From positions 62,001 to 126,000 of the forward strand of contig JAILAD010000051.1 in assembly GCA_024681795.1 (NCBI GenBank): a stretch of 64,000 nucleotides of DNA, read 5' to 3'. Within the stretch, counting starts at the first letter, position 1; each line of letters begins with the position of its first letter. This document shows, piece after piece, positions 26,354 to 33,951 of the stretch. Made by a program: the position numbers and the translations under genes. This stretch comes from Lachnospiraceae bacterium (lineage in GTDB: Bacteria > Bacillota > Clostridia > Lachnospirales > Lachnospiraceae). The notes beneath the pieces are model-generated. The model did not search any database. It saw nothing but the letters and a program-made list of their open reading frames with translations, and was not told where the DNA came from.

Positions 26354-26911
26354 ATGATGACGGAAATCGCACTGAATGTGCTTGATGTGGCAGAGAATTC
26401 TGTCAGGGCAAATGCCACTCTGGTGGAAATAGAGGTAATCATAAATCAGAACGAGGATTTGCTTTCCATCCGTATTAAAGACAACGGATGCGGAATGAGC
26501 GAAGAGCAGCTGAAGAATGTTGAGGATCCTTTCTTTACAACCAGAAAGACCAGAAAAGTAGGACTCGGGGTTCCTTTTTACAAGCAGGCGGCACTGGCTG
26601 CAGGCGGGGAATTTTACATTAAGTCCGAACTCGGTGTCGGTACCGAGACATTTGCATCGTTTCAGCTGTCCAATATTGACAGGATGCCGCTCGGCGATAT
26701 CAACGGAACGATTCATACACTTGTTGTTTATAACGAACAGCTTGATTTTCTTTATCATTATGTTTTTAACGGCGCCGATTTTACCCTTGATACGCGGGAA
26801 TTCAGGGAAATTCTCGGAGGTATTTCTTTCAAAGAACCGGAAATATCTCAGTATATCATGGACTACCTTACCGAACAGAAGGCAGAATGTGACGGCGGAG
26901 TAAATATCTGA
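26354..26911 (+). CDS. GHKL-type ATPase in the hydrogenase operon
   Basis: About 185 residues. The N-terminal half is a histidine-kinase-type ATPase fold: N box LDVAENSVRANAT, G1 IKDNGCGMS, then FFTTRKTRKVGLGVPFYKQAA. The C-terminal ~70 residues (SNIDRMPLGDINGTIHTLV and beyond) are unlike kinase dimerisation domains and probably specific to this family. Such a gene is a regular companion of trimeric or tetrameric NAD-linked hydrogenases in Firmicutes and Thermotogae, but its role is not established to my knowledge. GGAG lies nine bases before the ATG at 26354; the ORF-track GTG is six codons earlier. No phosphate-accepting histidine domain is visible. Confidence 0.85.
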   Translation: MMTEIALNVLDVAENSVRANATLVEIEVIINQNEDLLSIRIKDNGCGMSEEQLKNVEDPFFTTRKTRKVGLGVPFYKQAALAAGGEFYIKSELGVGTETFASFQLSNIDRMPLGDINGTIHTLVVYNEQLDFLYHYVFNGADFTLDTREFREILGGISFKEPEISQYIMDYLTEQKAECDGGVNI

Positions 26912-26974
26912 AAGCCGGAAAGCCGTTCCGTTCGGGAAAAAGAAAAAACTACTAAAATACTAGGAGGAAGGTAA

Positions 26975-27349
26975 ATGAAATCTCTTGAAGAATTAAAAGC
27001 ACTGAGAGACAAAATGCAGGGTTCGGTAACACTTCGTAACGAAAGCGAAGCAGGCACAAGAGTCGTTGTAGGTATGGCTACCTGCGGTATCGCTTCCGGT
27101 GCAAGACCTGTTCTTACCACATTATCCAATGCGGTAGCAGAGAAGAAAATCGAAGACGTTGCCGTTACACAGACAGGTTGCATCGGCTTATGCCAGTATG
27201 AACCGATTGTGGAAGTATTCCAGCCCGGCAAAGAGAAAGTTACTTATGTTAAAATGACCCCCGAGAAGGCTTTGGAAGTTGTTGACAAGCACTTAATCGG
27301 CGGCAATGTTATCACCGAATATACCATCGGTGCAATTATGAAAAACTAA
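26975..27349 (+). CDS. hndB: NAD(P)-linked hydrogenase subunit HndB-like [2Fe-2S] ferredoxin
   Basis: A 124-residue thioredoxin-like ferredoxin. Its cysteines lie in MATCGIASGARP and QTGCIGLCQYEPIVEV, spaced as in HndB. HndB proteins are small subunits of tetrameric Hnd hydrogenases and are also found as an N-terminal extension in NuoF-like subunits, as in the next gene. AGGAGG precedes the ATG by about six bases, and hndC follows after 18 bases. Confidence 0.88.
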   Translation: MKSLEELKALRDKMQGSVTLRNESEAGTRVVVGMATCGIASGARPVLTTLSNAVAEKKIEDVAVTQTGCIGLCQYEPIVEVFQPGKEKVTYVKMTPEKALEVVDKHLIGGNVITEYTIGAIMKN

Positions 27350-27367
27350 CCGAAGGAGGAAAGAATC

Positions 27368-29182
27368 ATGTATCGTTCACATGTATTGGTATGCGGCGGA
27401 ACCGGTTGTACTTCCTCCGGAAGTCAGCAGATTATCGAAGCATTCGAAAAAGAAATTAAAGCCAACGATCTTGAGAACGAAGTAGCGGTTGTTCGTACCG
27501 GTTGCCACGGTCTTTGTGCACTCGGTCCCATCGTACTTGTTTATCCGGAAGGATCGTTCTATTCGATGGTAAAAGCGGAAGATGTTCCGGAAATCGTTTC
27601 CGAGCATCTGTTAAAGGGAAGGGTTGTTACCCGTCTTCTCTATGATGAGACCGTTCAGGAAGCAGACGTTATTCCCCTTGCGGAAACCGGTTTCTACAAG
27701 AAACAGAAACGTGTTGCTCTTCGTAACTGCGGTGTTATCAATCCCGAAAATATTGACGAGTATATCGCTGTAGACGGATATCAGGCACTTGGTAAGGTTC
27801 TTACCGAGATGACTCCGGAGCAGGTTATTGATACCATTCTTGCTTCCGGTCTCCGCGGACGTGGCGGTGCGGGATTCCCGACCGGACAGAAGTGGAAACT
27901 TGCAAGAACCCTGGTTCCCGATGCAGATCAGAAATATGTCTGCTGTAACGCAGACGAAGGTGACCCGGGTGCATTCATGGACCGTTCCGTTCTGGAAGGT
28001 GATCCCCATGTAGTACTTGAAGCAATGGCAATTGCAGGTTATGCAATCGGCGCAAACCAGGGTTACATTTACGTACGTGCCGAGTATCCTATTGCAATCG
28101 AAAGACTTCGTATCGCAATCGGACAGGCAAGAGAGTACGGTTTACTTGGAAAAGACATCTTCGGAACCGGATTTGATTTTGATATCGATCTTCGTTTCGG
28201 TGCAGGTGCATTCGTTTGCGGTGAGGAAACAGCGCTTATGACTTCCATCGAAGGAAACCGCGGTGAGCCCCGTCCCAGACCTCCTTTCCCTGCAGTAAAA
28301 GGTCTCTTTGCAAAACCGACCGTATTAAATAACGTTGAAACCTATGCAAATGTTCCGAGAATCATTTTAAACGGACCCGAATGGTTTGCAGCCATGGGTA
28401 CCGAGAAGAGCAAAGGAACCAAGGTATTCGCACTCGGCGGAAAGATTAAGAACACCGGACTTGTTGAAGTTCCCATGGGAACCACTCTTCGTGAAGTTGT
28501 AGAAGATATCGGCGGCGGCATTCCGAACGGAAAGAAATTCAAAGCTGCCCAGACCGGCGGACCTTCCGGCGGATGTATCCCTGCAGAGCATTTTGATGTT
28601 CCCATTGATTATGATAACTTAATTGCCATCGGTTCCATGATGGGATCCGGCGGACTTATCGTAATGGATGAAGACAACTGTATGGTTGATATCGCGAAAT
28701 TCTTCTTAGAGTTCACGGTTGATGAGTCCTGCGGTAAATGTACACCCTGCCGTATCGGTACCAAGAGAATGTATGAAATGCTTGACAGCATTACAAAGGG
28801 TAAGGCTACTTTGGAAGATCTGGACAAGCTGGAAGAGCTTTGCTACTACATTAAGGCAAACTCTCTCTGCGGACTCGGACAGACCGCTCCGAACCCTGTA
28901 TTATCCACCCTTCGTTACTTCAGAGACGAGTATGTTGCTCACGTTGTAGATAAGAAATGTCCTGCCGGTGTATGTAAGGATCTTCTTTCCTTCACCATCG
29001 ACAAGGAAAAATGTATCGGTTGCGGAATGTGTGCAAGACAGTGTCCTGCATCCGCAATTTCCAAGACGGATTACACCGCTCCCGGAAAGAAACTGCCCGC
29101 TATGGCAATCGATCCCGCGAAGTGCGTGAAGTGCGGTGCTTGTATGTCTACATGTAAGTTTGGTGCTATTTCCAAGCAGTAA
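27368..29182 (+). CDS. hndC: NAD-linked [FeFe] hydrogenase, NuoF-like flavoprotein subunit
   Basis: A 604-residue protein in three parts. First is a thioredoxin-like [2Fe-2S] domain (GGTGCTSSGS, RTGCHGLCALGP). The NuoF core has the NADH and FMN sites (SGLRGRGGAGFPTGQKW, NADEGDPGAFMDR) and a [4Fe-4S] motif (SCGKCTPCRIGTKRM). A C-terminal pair of ferredoxin motifs (CIGCGMCARQCP and CVKCGACMSTC) ends the protein. This is the flavin subunit where NADH and ferredoxin electrons meet in the bifurcating or confurcating hydrogenases HydABC/HndABCD. Bifurcation is inferred from the architecture, not visible as such. GGAGG precedes the ATG. Confidence 0.95.
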   Translation: MYRSHVLVCGGTGCTSSGSQQIIEAFEKEIKANDLENEVAVVRTGCHGLCALGPIVLVYPEGSFYSMVKAEDVPEIVSEHLLKGRVVTRLLYDETVQEADVIPLAETGFYKKQKRVALRNCGVINPENIDEYIAVDGYQALGKVLTEMTPEQVIDTILASGLRGRGGAGFPTGQKWKLARTLVPDADQKYVCCNADEGDPGAFMDRSVLEGDPHVVLEAMAIAGYAIGANQGYIYVRAEYPIAIERLRIAIGQAREYGLLGKDIFGTGFDFDIDLRFGAGAFVCGEETALMTSIEGNRGEPRPRPPFPAVKGLFAKPTVLNNVETYANVPRIILNGPEWFAAMGTEKSKGTKVFALGGKIKNTGLVEVPMGTTLREVVEDIGGGIPNGKKFKAAQTGGPSGGCIPAEHFDVPIDYDNLIAIGSMMGSGGLIVMDEDNCMVDIAKFFLEFTVDESCGKCTPCRIGTKRMYEMLDSITKGKATLEDLDKLEELCYYIKANSLCGLGQTAPNPVLSTLRYFRDEYVAHVVDKKCPAGVCKDLLSFTIDKEKCIGCGMCARQCPASAISKTDYTAPGKKLPAMAIDPAKCVKCGACMSTCKFGAISKQ

Positions 29183-29209
29183 CGAAAATTATTTTTAGGA
29201 GGAAAAAGA

Positions 29210-30991
29210 ATGGAAACCGTTAATATTACAATAAATGGTATTGCATGTGAAGCTCCGAAAGGCTCTACCATTCTTGCGGCTGCCAAACTTGCAGGTATCG
29301 ATATCCCTACTCTTTGTTTCTTAAAAGATATCAATGAAATCGGCGCATGCCGTATCTGTATGGTTGAAGCAGACGAAGGAAGAGGAGCAAGACTTGTTGC
29401 TTCCTGCGTTTATCCCGTTTCCGAGGGTATGAAGGTTTATACCAATACCCCGAAGGTTTTGGGATACAGAAAGAAAACCCTTGAACTGATCCTTTCCGAT
29501 CATGACAAGAAATGCTTATCCTGCGTACGTTCCGGAAAGTGCGAATTACAGGCACTCTGCCAGGAAATGGGCGTGGATGACGTAGATAAGTACAAAGGTA
29601 TTGCCAATGAGTTCGAAATCGATGATTCCGCAGCTCATATGGTACGTGACAACAACAAATGTATCAACTGCCGTCGTTGTATCGCTGCCTGCGAAAAGAC
29701 ACAGGGTATCGGCGTTATCGGCGCAAACAATCGTGGATTTATTACCGAGGTTTCTTCTCCTTTCGGAATGGGACTCGGTGAGACTTCCTGCGTAAGCTGC
29801 GGACAGTGTATCGCGGTTTGCCCGGTTGGTGCAATTTATGAGAAGTCCGATGCAGACAAGATTCTCGAAGCAATCGCAGATCCCGAGAAGCATGTAGTTG
29901 TTCAGACAGCTCCCGCTGTTCGTGCAGGTCTCGGTGAAATGTTCGATCTTCCCATCGGAACTCCCGTAGAGGGAAAAATGGCTGCAGCACTTAGAAGAAT
30001 CGGATTTGAGAGAGTATTCGATACCGATTTCGGAGCAGACGTTACCATTATGGAAGAAGCAAACGAGTTACTTCAGAGAGTAACAACAGGCGGCGTGCTT
30101 CCCATGATTACATCCTGCTCACCCGGATGGATCAAATTCTGTGAGCATTATTATCCCGATCAGTTAGAGCATTTATCTTCCTGCAAGTCCCCGCAGCAGA
30201 TGTTCGGCGGAATTTTAAAGACATATTATGCAGAGAAGATGGGATGGGATCCGAAGTCCATCGTATCCGTATCCGTTATGCCCTGTACGGCAAAGAAATT
30301 CGAAATCGGCCGTGACGATCAGTCTGCAGCAGGAGAGGGAATTCCCGATCTTGATTACACCATGACTACCAGAGAGCTCGGACGTCTCGTTAAGAGATGT
30401 GGCATCGACTTCAATGCACTTCCCGATGAGGGATTTGACGATCCGATGGGTGAGAGTACCGGTGCAGCCGTTATCTTCGGTGTTACCGGCGGTGTTATGG
30501 AAGCAGCACTCCGTACCGCTGTTTGGAAACTTACCGGCGAAACCAATGACAGCCCGATCGAGTTCAAGGAAGTTCGTGGTTTCGAGGGAATTAAGGAAGC
30601 TACCTATGAAGCAGGCGGTGTAAAGGTTAAAGTTGCAATTGCATCCGGACTTACCAATGCAAAAGCGATTATGGATAAGATTCGTGCAGGTGAAGCAGAT
30701 TATACCTTCGTAGAAATTATGGCCTGCCCCGGCGGCTGCATCAACGGCGGCGGACAGCCTCAGGTTCCCGCACGTGTTCGTAACTTCGAAGATTATCGTG
30801 CAAAACGTGCTTCCGTACTTTACGGTTATGATGAGAGCATGCCTCGTCGTAAATCCCACGAGAATCCTTCCGTTCAGAAGCTTTACTCTGAATTTATGGG
30901 AGAGCCTTGCGGTGAGAAAGCACATCACATCCTTCACACCTCTTATGTGAAGAGAACCGTGCATGACATTAACGCATGGAATGCACAGTAA
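29210..30991 (+). CDS. hndD: [FeFe] hydrogenase catalytic subunit
   Basis: A 593-residue M3-type [FeFe] hydrogenase. The N-terminal [2Fe-2S] domain has IGACRICMVE, a His/Cys [4Fe-4S] motif is HDKKCLSCVRSGKCELQ, and a two-cluster ferredoxin has CINCRRCIAAC and CVSCGQCIAVCP. The H-cluster motifs are complete: TSCSPGWIKF (about 301), MPCTAKKFE (about 358) and MACPGGCINGGGQP (about 504). The C-terminal small-subunit region (KSHENPSVQKLY) is present. It reduces protons with electrons from hndC. The maturases HydE, HydF and HydG are not in this window. It ends about 40 bases before a strong terminator. Confidence 0.97.
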   Translation: METVNITINGIACEAPKGSTILAAAKLAGIDIPTLCFLKDINEIGACRICMVEADEGRGARLVASCVYPVSEGMKVYTNTPKVLGYRKKTLELILSDHDKKCLSCVRSGKCELQALCQEMGVDDVDKYKGIANEFEIDDSAAHMVRDNNKCINCRRCIAACEKTQGIGVIGANNRGFITEVSSPFGMGLGETSCVSCGQCIAVCPVGAIYEKSDADKILEAIADPEKHVVVQTAPAVRAGLGEMFDLPIGTPVEGKMAAALRRIGFERVFDTDFGADVTIMEEANELLQRVTTGGVLPMITSCSPGWIKFCEHYYPDQLEHLSSCKSPQQMFGGILKTYYAEKMGWDPKSIVSVSVMPCTAKKFEIGRDDQSAAGEGIPDLDYTMTTRELGRLVKRCGIDFNALPDEGFDDPMGESTGAAVIFGVTGGVMEAALRTAVWKLTGETNDSPIEFKEVRGFEGIKEATYEAGGVKVKVAIASGLTNAKAIMDKIRAGEADYTFVEIMACPGGCINGGGQPQVPARVRNFEDYRAKRASVLYGYDESMPRRKSHENPSVQKLYSEFMGEPCGEKAHHILHTSYVKRTVHDINAWNAQ

Positions 30992-31030
30992 AAACAAATA
31001 ATCAGCCTCTTTGGTTGTTTTAACAATGGG

Positions 31031-31060
31031 AAAGCGGTCGGCGATTGCCGGCCGCTTTTT
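31031..31060. terminator. Terminator after the hnd operon
   Basis: AAAGCGGTCGGC-GATT-GCCGGCCGCTTT gives a 12-base-pair GC-rich stem with one G-T pair, followed by TTTTT minus one or two bases of overlap. It lies between hndD and the convergent DUF6056-like gene. Confidence 0.88.
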
Positions 31061-31101
31061 GCGTGATTGTTGTGATAGTTGTGACAGTTATCGTAAATGT
31101 A

Positions 31102-32718
31102 TCAGTAAATCTGCCGGGACTGTATTGCGACGGAAGTCTTGCCGTAGTAGTATGCCAGTTCCTTGTTCTGGTCATCCCCGGGATCTTCGCTTAAATCCTG
31201 CCAGATTAAATACCACGGACGAATGCTGTACGGCTCAAAACGCAAATCCGTCTCCGGCGTTTTTAAAAGCTGCAGACGCGATTCATACTGGGCATGAAAG
31301 AGTTTGGCTTCGCCGTCGGCAAGATAGTGATAGGCCCCGTATACGGAATAACTTCCGACACGGTCTTTGCAGGTTACGAAACATAATGCAAAAAGAATCA
31401 GCCAGAGGAGAAGAGCAATAACGGGGATCCGAAGTGTCTGTTCTTTCTTTTCGTTTTTTGCTCCGGAAATGTTTTCCGCTTTTTCTTCCGGTTCGTCCGG
31501 ATTTAAGTCAGAAGGAACTGTTTTTTTCTCCCAAAATGTTCTCAATACCCCTGCCAGATAAGTGAGATTCAGTACCAGCAGAAGCTGGAACGTAATTTTG
31601 ATGACATTAATCATTCTGGCCAGATTTACCGCGCCGGTTCCGTAAAGCCCCGGAGTAAAGCATGCCGCATAGAGACAGTATGACCAGAGCATAAGAACGG
31701 GAATTCCGAAGAACGGGAAAGAAAGCTTTTTTTCGGAGTCCGTATTTTTCACCAGTTCATAACAGAAAGGGAACAGAATGATTAAAAACAGCAGGGTTTT
31801 CAAATCCATGAACTGCTTTAGGAATTTCACGCTTTCCGGGAAAGAAAGGAGGATGGCATTCAGTGCATCTGGGGAATCCGGAAAATAAGCTGCCCTGACC
31901 GCATTTCCGGGTGCACTTATATTCAGATAAAAACCGATTCCGAAGGAGATGAAGGAAGGTATTGCGAAAAGGATTCTTTTTTTCTTATAAAGAATCGAAA
32001 GAATCAGTCCCGAAACCAGCAGGATCATTGTCTGAAGAGTGGTGACAAAATTGGCTCCCGCGACAAAGAATCCCAAAATGACGGATAACAGAATTCCGGC
32101 AACGGTATAAATCACGGCAGGGATTTTTTTATTTTGTATTACGGAAAAGGAATCCCCGAATACCAAAAGGATCAAAACGGATAAGAAATACAGTTCGAAC
32201 GAAAACATCCCGATATAGTGAATGCCGCCGTTAAACCAGTAGAAGCCCTGCTGCGGTGAGTACAGAAAGAGTATGATAAAAAGTGTTACGGCAGCAAACA
32301 TTCCGAGAACCGTAACGCCGGATTTCTTTAAAAATATCCGGCAGGTGACTAAGGTAAAAACAAACATGGAAAGGACCAGATTCAGAATCAGAAACACCGG
32401 GCCGATTACATAATATTGTTCTCCGAAAATCATGGGATTTAAGCCCATTAAGAAAATCGAAGAGTAGGTTCCCTGCCAGGTATGCCACATACGGACGGTA
32501 TTTTCCAATGCACCCGAAATGACCCCGCGAAGCCGGAAACCTCCGAGCATCCAGTGAATCCATACCGGTGCGGAATATCCGTAATCATCAAAAAAAGGAA
32601 CGGCATATTTTGTAAGAAGCAGAAGCGGAATGAGTGCAACCGCCAGGGCAGCCGTAAACAGAAATGAGCAGATTATGATATTGGGTCCGAAGGATAAAAT
32701 TTTCTTTGCTGTTTTCAT
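31102..32718 (-). CDS. DUF6056-like polytopic membrane protein
   Basis: A 538-residue protein with about ten to twelve helices. The first outer loop has FFDDYGYSAPVWIHW, then MWHTWQGTYSSIFLMGL, and later QQGFYWFNGGIHYIG; these features match the DUF6056 family of GT-C-like proteins, where the paired aspartates stand at the presumed active site. A charged cytoplasmic insert (SEPEEKAENISGAKNEKK-like, near residue 410) precedes the last membrane helix, and the C-terminus is soluble. The acceptor and donor are unknown. The ribosome binding site is AAAGGA. It stands alone, convergent with the hnd operon and divergent from the CAP lipoprotein gene. Confidence 0.65.
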   Translation of the reverse strand: MKTAKKILSFGPNIIICSFLFTAALAVALIPLLLLTKYAVPFFDDYGYSAPVWIHWMLGGFRLRGVISGALENTVRMWHTWQGTYSSIFLMGLNPMIFGEQYYVIGPVFLILNLVLSMFVFTLVTCRIFLKKSGVTVLGMFAAVTLFIILFLYSPQQGFYWFNGGIHYIGMFSFELYFLSVLILLVFGDSFSVIQNKKIPAVIYTVAGILLSVILGFFVAGANFVTTLQTMILLVSGLILSILYKKKRILFAIPSFISFGIGFYLNISAPGNAVRAAYFPDSPDALNAILLSFPESVKFLKQFMDLKTLLFLIILFPFCYELVKNTDSEKKLSFPFFGIPVLMLWSYCLYAACFTPGLYGTGAVNLARMINVIKITFQLLLVLNLTYLAGVLRTFWEKKTVPSDLNPDEPEEKAENISGAKNEKKEQTLRIPVIALLLWLILFALCFVTCKDRVGSYSVYGAYHYLADGEAKLFHAQYESRLQLLKTPETDLRFEPYSIRPWYLIWQDLSEDPGDDQNKELAYYYGKTSVAIQSRQIY

Positions 32719-32794
32719 AAATTAGAATCCTTTAACTGACATCGAATGATAGTATACTACGTAAAACGCGGCTTTGACAACTCCTACGTATTGC

Positions 32795-32823
32795 TTGATT
32801 ATTCGGACGGATAAACCTATAAT
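32795..32823 (+). promoter_or_regulatory. Promoter of the CAP-domain lipoprotein gene
   Basis: TTGATT, a 17-base spacer and TATAAT, giving a leader of about 45 bases before the ATG at 32873. It lies well inside the ORF-track version of the gene and so argues against the longer start. Confidence 0.65.
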
Positions 32824-32872
32824 ATTGTGTGGAAATGCAAAGTTTACAGTGGGTTGTATCGGGGTGTTTTGC

Positions 32873-33856
32873 ATGAAGAAGAAATTACTGTTAACGGTAT
32901 GTATTCTTTCTTTATCATCGTTTTGTCTTTTTGCATGTTCCGATCCGGAAATGAGTTCAGGCATTATTTCGGAAGAAACCGGTTCGGAACCGGTTGCTCT
33001 TTCAGCGAATATTGAGGATTCCGAAGACTTTTTAACGGAAACCGGAAAAACGGACAATAATACGGTCAATAATAAAGAGGGTTATTCGGAAAGCAATCCG
33101 GAAACAGAGAATACAGATGAGAATCTAAAGACGGATTCTTCCGGCAAAGATGATACGGAAGAGCAGTCTGAAGAAGGGCAGTCCGGGAAGGAACAGCCTG
33201 AAAAAGAGAAAATTGTAAAGGAACAATCCGAAAAGGATTCTGACAAAACGGATCAGTCCGGAACAGAGAAAACCGAAACGGAACAGTCCTCTGCGGAGAA
33301 AACCGAAACGGAGCCGGCTGATATCGGGCAGCCGGATGAAACCTCCGTTCAGGCCGAGGTGCAGAGAATAGAACTTGAGAAGGCGGAAGCGGAGAGGATT
33401 GCAGAGGAACAGGCAAAGGCAATTGCGGCGGAGGAAGCATTGAGAGCGGCGGAAGAAGCGGCAAAACAGCAGGCAGCTGCGGTAATTCCTGCCGATGACG
33501 GACTGGCAGTTGTAAATGCCGCAAGAGCGGAGGCGGGTCTGGGACCGGTTGTTTATGATGCAACCCTGAATACCCTTGCGTATCAGAGGGCCGTTGAAAT
33601 TGCAGCAAACTGGGGACATAACCGCCCGGACGGAAGTATCTGTTTTTCCATACTGGATCAGAACGGAGTGGATTACAGGACTTGCGGAGAGAATATCGCG
33701 GCAGGGCAGGAGACGGCAACTGACGTGGTAAATTCGTGGTTGAATTCTGAAGGACATCGCGTTAATATTTTAAACGGTGCGTTTCACAAAATGGGACTTG
33801 CCGTCTATAACGGAGGAGAGTACGGAACTTACTGGGTGCAGATTTTTACGGACTAG
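32873..33856 (+). CDS. CAP/SCP-domain lipoprotein
   Basis: About 327 residues. It starts MKKKLLLTVCILSLSSF and has a lipobox ending LFAC, so it is probably a lipid-anchored surface protein. Residues ~30-190 form a low-complexity Glu/Lys/Thr/Ser linker with short repeats (EKTETE twice) and then an Ala/Glu-rich helix. The C-terminal ~115 residues are a CAP domain: VVNAARAEAGLGPVVYD, WGHNRPDGS, CGENIAAG and WLNSEGHRVNIL with the conserved His/Glu residues. CAP proteins of this type are found around the cell wall and in spores; substrate unknown. The start was moved from the ORF-track position because the signal peptide and promoter fit here. Confidence 0.85.
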   Translation: MKKKLLLTVCILSLSSFCLFACSDPEMSSGIISEETGSEPVALSANIEDSEDFLTETGKTDNNTVNNKEGYSESNPETENTDENLKTDSSGKDDTEEQSEEGQSGKEQPEKEKIVKEQSEKDSDKTDQSGTEKTETEQSSAEKTETEPADIGQPDETSVQAEVQRIELEKAEAERIAEEQAKAIAAEEALRAAEEAAKQQAAAVIPADDGLAVVNAARAEAGLGPVVYDATLNTLAYQRAVEIAANWGHNRPDGSICFSILDQNGVDYRTCGENIAAGQETATDVVNSWLNSEGHRVNILNGAFHKMGLAVYNGGEYGTYWVQIFTD

Positions 33857-33951
33857 GAAAGGCTGAAGGACAAAACGTAAAAATCCGGACGAAGAAAGCA
33901 ATAAAAGTATCGTAAGGAGATTCTGTTACGGTACCGAAGGGAGATATATAA

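Noticed and set aside
30215-30997. 260-codon reverse-strand ORF
   Set aside because: Antisense shadow of hndD; composition is that of a reversed coding frame.
33066-33719. 217-codon Pro/Leu-rich reverse ORF
   Set aside because: Mirror of the low-complexity linker in the CAP lipoprotein; the repeats create open frames on both strands.
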